A stretch of 64,000 bases of DNA from Pholiota molesta (Eukaryota > Basidiomycota > Agaricomycetes > Agaricales > Strophariaceae), in assembly GCA_014925825.1 (NCBI GenBank), contig JACGCK010000005.1, positions 992,001 through 1,056,000 on the forward strand. The letters run 5' to 3'. The position numbers were made by a program, and so were the translations under genes. The notes below the pieces were generated by a model. The model was not told the origin of the DNA. It saw only the letters and a list, made by a program, of their open reading frames with translations, and did not search any database. Shown piece after piece: positions 12,731 to 25,500 of the stretch (its first letter is position 1; each line of letters begins with the position of its first letter).

Positions 12731-13767
12731 CTCGAACCCTATTTTCACGGACCTGTGGTGGTGTACGATGGAGCAATATACCTTTTTCGCGCGATGTACG
12801 ACGTACATTTTTCGTCTTTCATAATTGTCGATCCCCTGCTCCCATGTGGGGAGCTAATCACGCCTCCCATTCCCTGATTTGAATCCGACACGGTTGTGGC
12901 CTATTAGAGCGGAAGTGGATCTATCATCGCTGCTCGGCGCTTCGTGACAGGACCGCTAACCCCGTGTTAATTCCAATTGTTGAAGGTAGGCGTGCGGCGA
13001 AAATCATTGGCTGGTAGTATGTAACATCCAGCATGCATATCTCCGGATCCACCGCCTCAGCCCTGTTCCTTGCTTTTTGTTCTTTTTAGCACTTCCCTTA
13101 TCCGGATTTCCCGACATTTTGTTTTTTCAACACGCGGCTCCCATACATACATGTGATGGACAGGCCATCATAATAGCCTCGTTCTGCTTGGGAAAGGAAA
13201 TTTTACGCTGGCATCGCAACAGCTCGCTACGAAAGACAATAAGCAAGGCTGTAGCGCCGGTGCGACTTTTGATCTATTTGCGGCGCGCAAGTGCATCAAT
13301 TCCGCGCTATCTCTTTCTTGCATAGAGCAGGACAGAACACGAAGTGGGCTCAGAAAGTCAGAAAGAATTCGAAGCGCACAATAAACTTGGTTGTACAAAC
13401 TATTTGTTTTACTGCTAGCACTATGGATTCTGCACTAATTACCGTTAAAAAAGTGAATCCTACAATTCACCGATATTAGATGCGGAGGCACACAGTGTGG
13501 AATAACAAAGCGAGAGAGAAGGTATCGAAGCAAGGAATGGTGTCAAGCGTCGCTTGTGGGAGTGTCAAAAAAAAGCTGCCACCACAGAGAGCAGATCGCG
13601 CAAAATAATATATCGAAAGGAATGTGATAATATACCCCTGATGCGAAACAAGAGAAGGGTCAGGAGGAAAAATAATGATAGCGGCGGGGGGCGAAGTCCA
13701 AAGACGCCGAGGAGACGAACGAAAGGTTATCCGTCATCCAGCGAGTTAAAGAAAAACATCAACAGAG
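12731..13767. other. Intergenic spacer
   Basis: Between the convergent kinase and clampless1-like genes. Only short frames of no recognisable content; purine-rich A/G stretches lie near 13550-13700. A frame continuing for about 50 codons past the kinase stop may belong to that gene. Confidence 0.4.
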
Positions 13768-14789
13768 CTAAGCGCTGGGTGACGGCGAGACTTGAAGCAA
13801 TTCGGGTTGGGAAGTTGACACCCCAGCTAACTTTTCCGTATTGACTTCGGGGAATTCATCGAGATCGGACACCGTGGAATAGCCCTCGTCATCCTCCATA
13901 TCCTGGTCAGAGTCCGAATCGCTGTAGATGGTGTCTGAATCTCCGCTGCAGCTCTCGACCTCCCGCTCCGTGTCCAGCCAGGCATGGTACCAGTTGCCCA
14001 GGAAGATTTTGATCTCGGCATTCAACCCAAGATATTCGACGTTGCGCGCGATGCCGTCCCACTGGACGAGGCCCTGGTGGAGACAGTCCTGGATAATGGA
14101 GAGATCGCCGAAATACATCCAGTGGATGAGCAGATGGAAGCAGGTAGGATCGGGTACGGGAAGGAAAAGGATGGGGTGGTCGGGCGAGCAGGGCATGAGG
14201 CGGGGAAGACGATCGGCGGGTACACCAGAGCTGGATACGGGAGGGGCAGCGGAGTACATGAGGTTCAATGGAAGAGCACCGCTAAACATGCCTCGAAGAT
14301 AACTCGAATGAGCGGAGAGATAATCGATGTGAAGCTATTCATTGCGTTAACACAATGATTTAACGGCAATGGTAAGAAAGACTAACAGGCATCGAAATGC
14401 GAGGAACCGCATTCAATGGAGGTTGCGTCGCTCTCCTTGGAAGAGTCGAGTTTTCATAGTTTGCAGCAAAGGTGAAGGAGGGTTCGATGACGGAAGTTAA
14501 CGATAAAGCCGGCAGCTCTGGGATGCCTTGAGCATGCGGAAAAGGAACAACTGGAAATAATGTCAGCTAACGAGGCCAAGAGATTGGCAGGCGACGCACT
14601 AATGGTACAGTCGGCAGTGTCTGGCTTATCCCAGAATTCAGAAGCCATATTATGAAGTTGGTCGGTGATGTATTCGATAGGGACGCCAGACAAAGAGGGA
14701 GGAGGAAAGGACCTCGGTTGGAAGGAAGGCATTGGGAAGGGCTTGCAGTCTTGAGCTGGAGCCGTAGTAGTCGGTATGGAGGGGATCAT
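13768..14789 (-). CDS. Probable clampless1-like (Clp1 family) protein
   Basis: Three exons: 14789-14600, 14550 to 14387 or 14383, and 14291-13768, about 300 residues. The N-terminus is Pro/Ser-rich (MIPSIPTTTAPAQDC). The conserved-looking core is LPRLMPCSPDHPILFLPVPDP, then HWMYFGD, IARNVEYLGL and IKIFLGNWYHAWL. This is the pattern I associate with basidiomycete Clp1 proteins, which in Coprinopsis are needed for clamp-cell formation under mating-type control. The C-terminus is an acidic Ser/Asp tail. The last donor is ambiguous: GTTAGT is the stronger site, but the GTCTTT donor four bases on is needed to keep phase. The family name rests on memory of motifs without a search, so it is a moderate call; gene structure is better supported. 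Confidence 0.55.
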
Positions 14790-16687
14790 AAATTGGCCAG
14801 ACCCGCGGCAGCACTGAACAAAAGGGAAGTAGAGGACCGTCTTTTTATTGTGACAACTCCTCTAATTGTTTTTCGCTTGCCATATCCGGCTTCCGTCACT
14901 TCTTATTGTCTTCGTCAAGTGCTTCCGGCCCTGCACAGATCTCGCAGATCTCGCCACCTGATGGGCCCTCCTGTTTGCCCCTATTTACCCCGCATCACAG
15001 CTCCGTCCCGACTAGCGCCCACCGCCCTCCTTGAAATTCAGCATTTCCGCCAGCAACGCGATTGGCATCGATCCTTGTCACACCGCATCTACGACTTTGT
15101 CAATCACTCGGGCTGTGGCAATATTGTTCAAAGCAAAGTGTTGGCTTTACTATCATTCAGTTACTCACTTGTACCATAACTCATGGGCTCATCCGTCGAC
15201 ATATCTGTTGTTCTGCATCCTAAGTATCTGAGAGATCTCCAGGTCTTCAATTTTGGATCTATCTGCCAACTGCTGAAATAATCTTCACGACTGTAGACCA
15301 AAATCTAGGTGAGACCAGACCTGAGGCTCTGGAAATCTGGCGCCGCTTCCAATTTCACGACAGACGCTGTACCAAGTTATTTATGCCCCAAAAGGACGGC
15401 GTGCGGAAGGAAATTTCCCTCGAGAATAAACTGTTAAAGTTCTTCGTTGACAGTCAAGTTGCAAGAAGGCTATCGCGCTCTATCTTCTAGCCGTAACATA
15501 TTTCTCACTCCGTGCATCCGCTCTCACTCACCTTTCTGTCAATGTATTGCGGGCCGTCTCATACACTCTTCCGAAGCTCCTTTCAGATTTTCGCTCCCAA
15601 ATACTCAATATACTGATCTATATTGCGAGGCTTCTCAGTATAATTTTGGCCATTAGTTTGTGTGTTTTATTCCAGTACCAGGACAATACTTCCTCCTCAT
15701 TATAATAAGCATTCTCGCAAGAGCCATTGACACGGCATAGTGGTCGTTAACCCACACTGCAGTAAAGCCTTAACGACCGTCTTACTTCGCACTTCCTTTC
15801 CCTTACCTGTGGCAAAATCCTGAGCAGTTCTGCGATTCACTGAACCCAAACTGAACCATATATAAAACTCAAATGAATCGACTGAATCGACTCCATGGAA
15901 ACACAAAGACAATTGTTCGTCTCCTAATAAACTGATAGACGTTTTCCGCACATTCACCACCGAACGAATAATTATCCATCAGCAAACCATGTACTTATTC
16001 TTACTATTACTAAAGAGTTCAAGCCCACGTCCTGACCCGCGAACATGCAGTGAACAGATGGCATCAATTCCCACCTCCAGGGTCTTGATCGAAGCACCTC
16101 TCCCAATTGTTATATGAAATCGCCAAAAAGCCATCTAGGATCTCAGCACGTCCTACTTACGTCCTACCTGCATATTTCCCAAGATCTCACCTCTAATATC
16201 ACCACGCCTTTCTGATTCATATCGGCGTGCGTACACCTCCCAGAAATATCCGTATTCAAGCGCAATAGCACATGGTAAGAGAAGCACATCGATCAAAGCT
16301 TGCGCTTGAAGATATTGAAGCATCCGATGTGTCTGATTTTCGCCTGGTCTGCGTTCGACATGGGTACTCTCTTACTGGTAGCGCATCAATGGGATAACCG
16401 GAGAGTGCGAGAAACAATTGAAAGGTCTATGGGCGGCGCACTCGCAAATTTTGGGGGGGCACTTACATAGCGCCCAAAAAGACAGCCATAATGTATCTTT
16501 GACTATGTATGCCTGACTGGCAGCCTGAAGCAAAGAATGCAAACCGACCGGCTGTGCTCGAGTTACTTACTAGCCCTGCAGAGCGGTGCGCCAACGGCGC
16601 CGGTTCGCAAACAAACGTGGGAAACTACACTGATCGCATTACGACTTGCGCGACTACAGCACTCCGCCCTCGATAGCCCTCGATGCG
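14790..16687. other. Long intergenic region
   Basis: 1.9 kb between divergent genes (clampless1-like and DAD3), so it carries both promoters. No frame longer than about 175 codons and none with recognisable motifs; no tRNA or repeat array seen. Confidence 0.45.
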
Positions 16688-17127
16688 ATGGCGAACCACC
16701 CGCCGCCCAATGACATCCTCGCCCTGAACCCATACGAGTCGCATCCCAGCCTGACACCGCTCGAAGCTGCAGCTCTCTGGGAGTACGCCAAGCTGGCGTA
16801 CAATGTTCGAATGGTACGCAGTCAGTGTCATCCAGGACAAGGAATGATGTACCGATCCCTCAAATATCCAAAGGTCACGCAGAAGACGCGCCAGCTCAAT
16901 GAGGAGCCTGATAAGGTGATGCTGGCGAAGCTCCGCATTCTCGAGAAGAAGATGGGTCTGGTGCTGACGTTGGTACGTTCTATCTTGCCTTCAGGAGCTG
17001 TTTCTCTTAGCTCACGCGTTATGTATAGTTCAAAGCCTCCGTTTGGGGAGTAATCAACGACCAACCAGAGCCTTCGGTGAATAACGCGGGGTACAACGAC
17101 TCTAACGACATGACCATCAGGAACTGA
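16688..17127 (+). CDS. DAD3: DASH (Dam1) complex subunit DAD3
   Basis: Small kinetochore protein of the fungal DASH ring, which couples chromosomes to microtubule ends. Exons 16688-16813, 16874-16972 and 17029-17127, all joins in phase, 107 residues. Family motifs: LNPYESHPSLTPLEAAALWEYAKLA near the start, then QKTRQLNEEPDKVMLAKLRILEKK, and MGLVLTL joined to FKASVWGVI. An out-of-frame ATG lies five bases upstream of the chosen start (ATGGCGAACC). The gene ends 70 bp from the convergent ARPC1 stop. Length and motifs agree with the family. Confidence 0.92.
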
Positions 17128-17197
17128 GCTTGATATTATTCCAAATGTATCATGAATGCGACATCTCTTCGATTTTGTAATAGTATATGCAGATGCA

Positions 17198-18669
17198 TTA
17201 TCTCAGATGCGCTCCCCCCAAACGCGTAGTCAACGAAGTAACAGCGTCAACATCCCAGATCACAAGCATGCCGTCCACGCCTGATGTGCTAACTTTGGTG
17301 ACATTTCCTCCAGCATATTCGTATGCACGGATGTTGGTGATCGTGTTCTGGTGGGTAGTCAGGAGCTTGGTATCGGCGAGTACAGAAGTCGTGCCGGACT
17401 GTCCGCGGGTATCTGCATCGCGGAAAGTAGCAAAGGCACCAGTCTTAAGGCGCCCAACGCTAGAGTTGCCTCCAAATCCAGAACGGCTTTCAGGCGACTT
17501 GGGCGCATTTACGTCGTCTAGAGTTCCAGTCTCCTGCCACCCCGCCTCAGATCCAGAGAAAACGATAGGGCGGCAGTCATGTCCTGCAGCGACTATGGAA
17601 TCTTCGGATGTCCAAACAAGACTGACGAGAGGCAGAGACGGCATGCGGATGTTGATAAGTGGGCCATTTGGGTACGCAATGGTAATAGAACTGTCGTGAC
17701 CTAGACAATAGGATTCGTTTCTATTTTCAACAACATAACTGTAAATCCCACTTACTTGCGAAAGCGAGCACATCGCCAGAAGGTGAGAAGCCAACAGCAT
17801 GGACCCATCCACCAGCAGGGCTAGAGTACTCGCCACAGATGGTGTTGAAGGGAAGCTTTGATCCCCAGACTGTGGGTGTCGGTCTTAATAGATGATGAGT
17901 ACCGTTAGAAAGGGTGCAAATGACTTATAGGAAAGGATAGTCACCTGTCGTCGACTTCTTTGATATACGCAGAGAAGACGCGCGCTTTCATGTCAGCACT
18001 GCCAGCTGCGAGAAGAACGTTGTTGGGATGCCAATCCACCGAGAGCACAGTCGATCGGATGGGTTTCTTCAACAACTTCGATACCCACCAGTTATTCTCG
18101 GGATCGAACGAGCAAATAGCAATGGCCCTAATTGAGAATCGGCTTCTGAGAAGCGTCCCACTCGTTATGAAGCTGGGATTTACCTGGCACCACTGGCTAC
18201 GGCGAACTTGTCCTCTTTGGGGCTCCACTTGACATAGGTCGCTGCCCTGTTTATCCTCAATAGCACCAATGTTGGCTTCCAGACGAGCTTTCCAGTTTCT
18301 GTATCCACCTGCTCTTGCCAGACATAAGCATTCCTGTCTTGAGAGCAAGTCACAATGCGGTTGGAGTTAGGGGCCCAATCGATCGAGGTAATCAGTTTGT
18401 CGTGCTGGTGGGTTCAATATCTGAGCCTCGATTAGCGCATGATTAGGACATGAAAACCCACCTCAGCCAACGTCACGGTAGGAGTCCATTCTAATCCATG
18501 GCGGGTGAATATCTGCGCATCGTTGCTGTTCAAGCTAACAGCCACCTCTGTAGAGTAAATGATGTAGGTACCGCAACAGGAAGAGGGGCTTTGAGTACTA
18601 ACGAGAACGATCCGCACTGAAGGAGTGAGACGTTATGGGCACCTGCGACAAATTGAAGATTTCTGGCAT
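17198..18669 (-). CDS. ARC40: ARP2/3 complex subunit ARPC1 (WD40)
   Basis: Beta-propeller subunit of the actin-nucleating Arp2/3 complex. Exons: 18669-18603, 18547-18462, 18404-18184, 18127-17945, 17883-17756 and 17700-17198, with introns of 55-61 nt. WD-type repeats are visible: [79 protein letters not shown] and the last repeat ending [11 protein letters not shown]. The N-terminus [17 protein letters not shown] is the usual ARPC1 start. There are no frameshifts. Between the last repeats lies an insert with [20 protein letters not shown], as in fungal members. Confidence 0.95.
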
Positions 18670-19060
18670 GGTATAGTATAGTGTGACAATTGGGTAGGCT
18701 GCAGAGGACTAACAGTCAACTACTGCGATGATGGAAGATTGGAAGAGAGATCTATTATTTCCTATTATGTCGCTGCGCGTTTCAACTCTGTTGGTCACAA
18801 TTTCAAGCTTCACTTTTCGTACTGAAAACAAGAAATTGTCTATACATGGCGGCATATGTATATAGTTTGGTTGTATGGTCTGTAAGGCTCTCTGGAAAAA
18901 GGAAGAAACTTGTTCAATGGTTCTTAACTGTATATCGTCCTTGTATATCGTACCAGTACAGTAACAAAACTTACAAAAGCCTCAGACATGGAATGCCCAA
19001 TCGGTAGAAAATAGATCCAACAACAACCAACAAAAAAAAAACCAGAACATTGCAAGAAGG
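18670..19060. other. Intergenic spacer
   Basis: ARPC1 promoter side and WC-2 3' side. A/T-rich with an A run near 19031-19040; nothing else seen. Confidence 0.5.
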
Positions 19061-20360
19061 TCAAGATTTTTGGAGAGATAATAATGAATCTACGGCTGTG
19101 GTCGCCGACAAACTTACACCTTCGGTCAAGTCCGAGTCTTCCACTTTACGCATTTGTTTTGCCCATCGCAATCCACACGCGTTGCAGAGTGTTTTCGGCC
19201 CAAGAGGTCCCTGATAGCCCAATACATATTGGGAGTCTGTTTCTAAACAAGCAAGTAGGGGAAGTGGCCACACCTTTCTCCACTCAGGAGAGTCTGTACG
19301 TCCGCAAGTAATGCAAACGTATTGCTCTGCATTTTGTGCTCTTTTCAGCTACAAAAAATAGGACATTAGAATGACATCCTCTGCTGTAACTATATCACTC
19401 ACTTTTTTCTTCTTAGATCCTTCATCGATCTGGTCTTCGAGATTGGACCCAACAGAAGTGTATAAAGATGGTTTTCCAAGTTCAACTCCATCTGTGCCGT
19501 TGGAGGTTGTCGTGTCCGAGAATGACTCTGATAGCATAGCTACAGAGCTGAAAGCCCCTGATGAATCACTCGAAATTGGCCCGGAGACGGGGATGCTGGT
19601 GGTATCTCGCCCCGAATGCAATGAAGATGTTACATACATCGAACTTGTTTGGGATGGAGGAGAACGTTTAGAAGATGATGCTTCGGCTGGAAAGCGATTC
19701 CGATGTTCCATGACCTTTTGCTGCAGTCGCTCGTTCTCTGCTTTGAGATCCAGACTTGCTTCCAGCCTAAAGTCCATCATGTTGCCATCATGAGCTGCTG
19801 AGCAATAAGGTAAAATAATATTCCTACATTGCGGTATTCCGACTTGGATATGGTGAAGCCATGGCGAATATACATTTACTATCTACTTCATCTTCATTGG
19901 ATAAAATATGAGGATAAAATTTGATGTCGAAGAGTACTTCCTGAGTAGATGTGCTTGTATATTGAGTAGGAGACGCGTTGATTTTCAATTTAACGGCCAG
20001 GTCAAATTCGGCGTTGGTACGAACTGCCTCTTCAAATGCAATTCGAAAACGTGTCTGGTCAGTTGCTTTCATGACCGTAAGTCAATCGTAATCAAGGAAA
20101 ATAGGAACAGGCATACATTCCACCAATTCAGTAAAATCTAAGTCAGATAGATCTATATCTCTCCATCCCAAAAGATCTGTTACAGCTGGTCCACAATATA
20201 GAATTTTGTAGTTTGGCGACAATACGAAGGCAACGTCATCAACGAGTTCAGTTAGAAGCAAATCGCCCCAACGCTTTCGTTTAGAGAATTCATATGTTGG
20301 AGGCGGTCTTGCTCCCATAGTCGCCGATGTCCCATGAGGTTGGATAGTGGCAGTCGACAT
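19061..20360 (-). CDS. wc-2: White collar 2-type photoregulator (PAS + GATA finger)
   Basis: Partner of the blue-light receptor WC-1; together they activate light-induced genes. Exon 1 (20360-20117) and exon 2 (from 20065) encode a PAS domain: [34 protein letters not shown], and [12 protein letters not shown] with FDIKFYPH. A coiled segment [17 protein letters not shown] follows, then a Ser-rich linker. The GATA finger is split by an intron: [14 protein letters not shown] (exon 19348-19274) joined to [22 protein letters not shown] (exon from 19210), giving CX2CX18CX2C. The intron near 19800-19840 is uncertain; the obvious GTAGGA donor is out of phase, so either a GTCGGA donor or a missing base is needed. 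The C-terminus after the finger is short (ends SLLSLQKS). Confidence 0.9.
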
Positions 20361-20639
20361 GATGGTACTTCAGAGAGTCAGAGAGTCCAACAAGCTCAAG
20401 CCAATGTATTTAAATATGACGTAAATCCGAACATGATAAGAAAGGGGCTAACACATTTACACCAGATACCAAAAGAATCCATCTAGATATACATATAAGC
20501 ATACCTTGTTCGTAGTACAGGGTATACATCTTATATGGCCAAAAAAGGAATACATGTCCTTGAAAAGAAAATATAAGCACGCATTTCGTGCTGTGTCGTT
20601 ACCACGCCGGGCTAACGACGAAAACCTTGTAAGAATGGA

Positions 20640-22089
20640 CTAAACTGCACAGTAACCACCATCAACTCGTATTTCCGATCCAGTTACGAACTTGGAGGCA
20701 TCGCTCGCCAAAAATACAATGGCTCCCTGCAAAGAGGACACCGAGTGAAGGAATATAACAAGCGAGGTTTGGGAAGAAGAAACATACTGCAAGATCATCG
20801 GGGACTCCCATCTGAATTTATCACCCATTAGCGACAATGATATATCCAAAGAAACACGGAAAGCTTACCCTCCCCATGGGCGTTAGTCCCTCCCATGTCG
20901 CCTGCATTGATAGTAAGATCGACGATATATATAAGAAGAAAGGAGTTTGAGAACCTTCAGTTCGGGATCTTTTTGTAAGATTTCCGCCGTCAACTTCGTT
21001 AACATATATCCTGGGCTAGGAACTTATATCAGTTTAAGTCTAAGGGTTGAGGCGGTGGAAGATAAGGCTTACCTTAAGCAATTTACCCGTACGTTTTGTT
21101 TTGCCCATTCCACTGCTAAACTAGAAGCCATATGTTTTACAGCTGCCTTCGATGCATTGTATGGAGTTTGTAGCTGTATTTTTTTGTCAGGAAAATGAAT
21201 CAAGAATATCCCATGTCTTTTTTACCTGAGGAATATTCACAATCTATCGTAAAAAGAAGCAGGTTACCATCGTCGTTGTTAACATGCTAAGAGCGCTACG
21301 AAAACTTACGTTGGCACTCATACTTGCAATGAGAATAATCGACCCTCCGCCAGCGGGTATCATGTTGCGAGCCGCTTCACGTGCAGTGTAGAATACCCCA
21401 TGAACATTGATGTCGAAAAGAAGTTTTATGCGATCTACGGGATAACTAAAAGCAACAAAGTCTGTGAGCGAAGCTTCTGGCAGCTTTGTGGAGTCACCTA
21501 CTCCAGAGCTGGATAATTCTCAACGATACCTGTCAGCTTTTGTTAGCTAATGAGCAAATAAAGTCGTAATAGTTGAGCATTACCGGCAGAAGCCACAACT
21601 ACGTCAATGCGCCCATAGGTATCTATGATGGTCGTGAAAGCCTGCTTTACCGACGTCTCTGAAGAGACATCGCAAGCAATTCCGATTAATTTCAGAGCCG
21701 AAGGGTCTGAGCCCAACTTGGCTGGAAAACGAATCGTTGAGTTTCTTCAGTCTGAAAACAACTCGGTGCATACTTGATGCGAACGCAGTCAGTTCTTCCG
21801 CAGCTGCCTTCGTATCCGATTCCCTAAGATCGAGAAGCACCAGAGACGTACACCCCCTGCGAGAGCATATCAGCAATCGTGGTGGATATTGAAGAAAGAG
21901 ATACATACGATTGAATGAATGCTCGACAGAACTCTAGGCCAAGTCCTCTTGCAGCCCCTGTGACCATGCATACCTTCGGTAAAAACGGTATCAGCCTTGC
22001 ACAAAAACAAGTGCCCATGAGTTCCTACAGACCTTACCTTGCATCGAGAAGGTTGGGAGAGTCATTGGTGCGGGTGGGCGGGTGGCCAT
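20640..22089 (-). CDS. Short-chain dehydrogenase/reductase
   Basis: NAD(P)-dependent oxidoreductase of the classical SDR family. Start MATRPPAPMTLPTF (22089); MTLPTF (22065) is a second option. Exon 1 is 22089-22033 and exon 2 opens at 21973; about ten exons in all, each junction in phase. Landmarks: VTGAARGLGLEF (dinucleotide-binding TGxxxGxG), CDVSSE, VVVASAG, FDINVHGVFY, SIILIASMSAN, the catalytic YNASK, then VNCLSPGYM and FVTGSEIRVDGGY at the C-terminus. The sequence resembles fungal polyol/sorbose-type dehydrogenases (arabinitol or mannitol oxidation), but the substrate cannot be assigned from motifs. No frameshifts. Confidence 0.9.
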
Positions 22090-22527
22090 GTGTGGTGGAT
22101 GGAATGGTAAAGAAAGAAAAGATGGGATCCGAGAGGGAGAGGCGAACTGATTTATAAGTATTGTTTTTACTGTCCTGCGGTCCACAAATAGACGATATCA
22201 AAAATGGATATCAATCGTGCCAAGGCGTGCCATGGGGTCAATGTCACGATCTGGGGAATGCAGGATAAATAGATTGTACCATTCAAATTACCAATACGAA
22301 ATCACAATGCAACACATATAGCCGCTGTACATACGCACACTTGTGATGATCAGGATGAAGAACCGACGGAATGCAAAATAAACGCGAAGATAAGGAGGGT
22401 ATCTACAATAATCAAGGGACTCAAAAATAATTATACAAAGAGCGGATCTGGTATATACGTCCAGAGAATCATAAAAAAGACCACAATAGCAAGTACCAAT
22501 TAAACAAGGATGGGAAATAGAAAAAAA
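22090..22527. other. Intergenic spacer
   Basis: SDR promoter side and kinesin 3' side. No coding signal. Confidence 0.5.
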
Positions 22528-25500
22528 TTATAGGCATGCGAATTTAGACTTCCTTCGTTGAAGCTCTTCCATCCGAGAATCTAGTTGTTGACGAGCTCGT
22601 TCCTTTGCTTTGCGCTCTTCGTCGAGTCGTTGTTCTAGAGATTGCTTCTCCTCAACTATTGACCGGCGAACAGAGACAACTTCACGTTTGGCTTCGGAGA
22701 GTTCATTGCGCAAAGCTTCGAGCTTGACGTTTAGGGTATCTCGTTCACGAGCAATTTCAGTTGCTTGCATGCGCGCTTTCCGAACTGTTGCATTAAGGTA
22801 AGAAACAAGGTCAAATCGAAAAAGAAAAGATTCACGTACGATTTTTCTCAGAATCGCCAAGAGACGTCTCTAATGTCGTGACCAGATCCATGTGAGTCTG
22901 TAAGTCACTCTCACAGTGCGTCAATTGCTTGTTGAGAGTCTTGATCATCGCTTCTTGTTCGTCAATGAGCTTATTCTGCTGTTCAATCTTCGCGGTGGCT
23001 TTCAGATCGAGTGATGCAACGCCGTTAACAGGTGGCAGATGTCCTATTGAGGTAGATGGTGATTCAGGCTGGGATTCCTTCGACGATATAGAAGAAGAAT
23101 TGAAGGCGATCCTTGGGATGAGGTGCTGAGATTTGATCCCATTGACATGTTGAATCGTTGCTGATCGAGGAGCAGGTGGCGGTGGTACGGACGGAGGGGG
23201 TGTAGGGGGAGGGAGTTTGATGGCGGGGAGGTTCTGGCCACGCTGAAAGCCAATATTCCGATCTGGAGAGCGTATATTCGGGGGAGAGGCACTCGCGCTA
23301 GCTGAGCCTGAAGCTCGCGCACTAATGTCTCTGAGCGAATTTTCTCGTCTGTAAGGTATCCTTCTCATCCTTCACCTTTGAGATTGTCCTGAGTTCTGCA
23401 AGGACAGAGCGATGATGCTCGAGCTCCATGACAAGTGACTCGCGCTTGGAAGCCTCCTGGATGAGTTTGGATTGCTCGTTGCGCGTCTTGCCCAGCTCTG
23501 CCCGTAGTTGCTGTACTTCGTTTTCCAGTCATCGCGCTCACTGCCGAGATTGATGAAATCCTGCTCCATCGAAGAAATAAGTTGATCTTTTTCCTTCATC
23601 TCTTGGTCGTGAGTCTGACGGGCTTGTTCGCGCAACATTGTAAACTCATCAGCTGCAACCTTGTGGGCCTCAAGCTCTTGTACAAGGAGGTCGCGATCCT
23701 TGCGGAACGTCTCTCGTTCATCAGCGTGCTGCTTCTCCAGATCGACAAGGGTAGCTGAAAGTCGAGATTGTTCATCCATAAGCAGATCTTTGCTTTGCGC
23801 TCTAAGATCCTCGAGCGCCAGCTGATGCATGTCTTGAACGGCGAGCAAGCTTTCATCGAGTTTAGCGACAGCTTCTTCATGTTGCCTTTTCAACTCGAGT
23901 TTTTCCTCCATATGTGATTGGACGATTGAATGGCGCGTCTCTTCGGCCTTGGCGATTTGTTGACGAAGGTCTGGGATTCCGCCACAGCTTGTTGGTATTG
24001 AGTCTGAATGTCGACAACCTGAGCTTGTACTTCAGAGACCTCTTGCTCGTGCTGAGCTTTCAGCTTGACGACCTCCTTGACATGGACTGCAGGACTGCAT
24101 CACGTTCATTGTCGCTCTTCGTCGCTAGTTTGGCAAGATCTTTGTCGTGCTTCCCCTTCAAAGACGCGATCTCGGCTTGGTAACCCTTTTCGATTTCCTG
24201 GAGGACGGCGGCTTGCTGTTCTTGCAAAGTTTGGATTACAGCGTCTTTCTCTTGAGAAAGCTTCTGAATAGTAGCGGCATGGGCATCTTTCTCTTCAACC
24301 AAAGAGGCTGTTAGGCGATCCATGTCCGTTCTCCAATCGCTCTTCATCTTGGAGACAGCTGTTTCGTGCTCGAGCCTAAGCCTGTCGATCTTGAGTTCGT
24401 GATCATCATCCTTGGCTTTGGAGGCGCGAAGGAACCCAGCGTTCAGGCTTTCTATTTCCTCAGCAAATGCAGCCTCTTTTCGAGCAATTGCGGCAACATG
24501 TTCCTCCTGAAGAGTGGCCATTGCGGCGGTAAGAGAGGATTCACTTTCAGAAAGGGTGCCTTCTCGTGCATTTCCGCAATTCGCAGTTCACCAGCATGCT
24601 CCTTGCGTAACCTCTCGATCGTAGCATTAGTCTCAGAGGCAACCGTTTTGATAGCCTCGGTGTGATCTCCCCGAAGTTTAGTCAGAGCATTGTAATACTC
24701 TTCCTCCGTAACTTGAAGTGCAGCAGCAGCCTCTTCCTCCTTTTGGCGCAAAACAGCTGTGTGCTCGGTTTGGATTTTCGCAAGGCTCTTCTCGTGTTCA
24801 ACCTGCGTCACTTGAAGAACTGCATTCGCTTCTTGGATCTTAACTTGAAGAGTTTTCTCATGCTCTGTCTTGAGTTTAGCGATAGCGGATTCGTGGTCCA
24901 GTTGGACCTTTTCCAATGCATCTGCGCTGGCTCCAAGATCACCACGAAGCGTAGAGAGAACAGATTCATGAACTTTCTTCAGAGAATTGACGAGATCTTC
25001 AGTTTCTTGACTGCTCGATTTGATGGCCTCTTCGTGTGCAGCTCGAAGCTCTTCGATTTCAAGTTTATGAGCGGCTTCCGCTTCTTTGAGAGACTCGACA
25101 AGTTGAGCTTCGCGTTCGCGGACCTCCTCCAGAAGGGCCAGGTCGAGTCCATGATTCTTTTGAAGAGCTTCAATTTCTTTCGACATATTGAGGGCCTTTG
25201 CATTAAGTATAAGTAGTAATTCACATCGACACATGTTGTGAAATTTACCTGGTCTCGCGACAGAGTCGTAAGGTCATCGAGTTGGCGCCTGGTCTGAGTG
25301 AGTTGAGTATTCAAATCCTCGACTACCTCTCGGTGATGCGACTCTTTCTGGGCCATAGAGCTAACGCTAGAGTTAACAGGATGAAAATTGATTCCAGTGG
25401 AAGATACACGTACAGCATCAACTCATTAAGTCTTTCCAAGGATTCGTCTTCAGAATATGATGGACTCGTTTCGATAGGGGTACCGTTCCCATTGACACCC

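Noticed and set aside
19823..19839. GTAGGA donor ending WC-2 exon 2 after NTAM
   Set aside because: Gives the wrong phase for the following coiled-coil exon with either nearby acceptor; kept only as a possible sign of a missing base.
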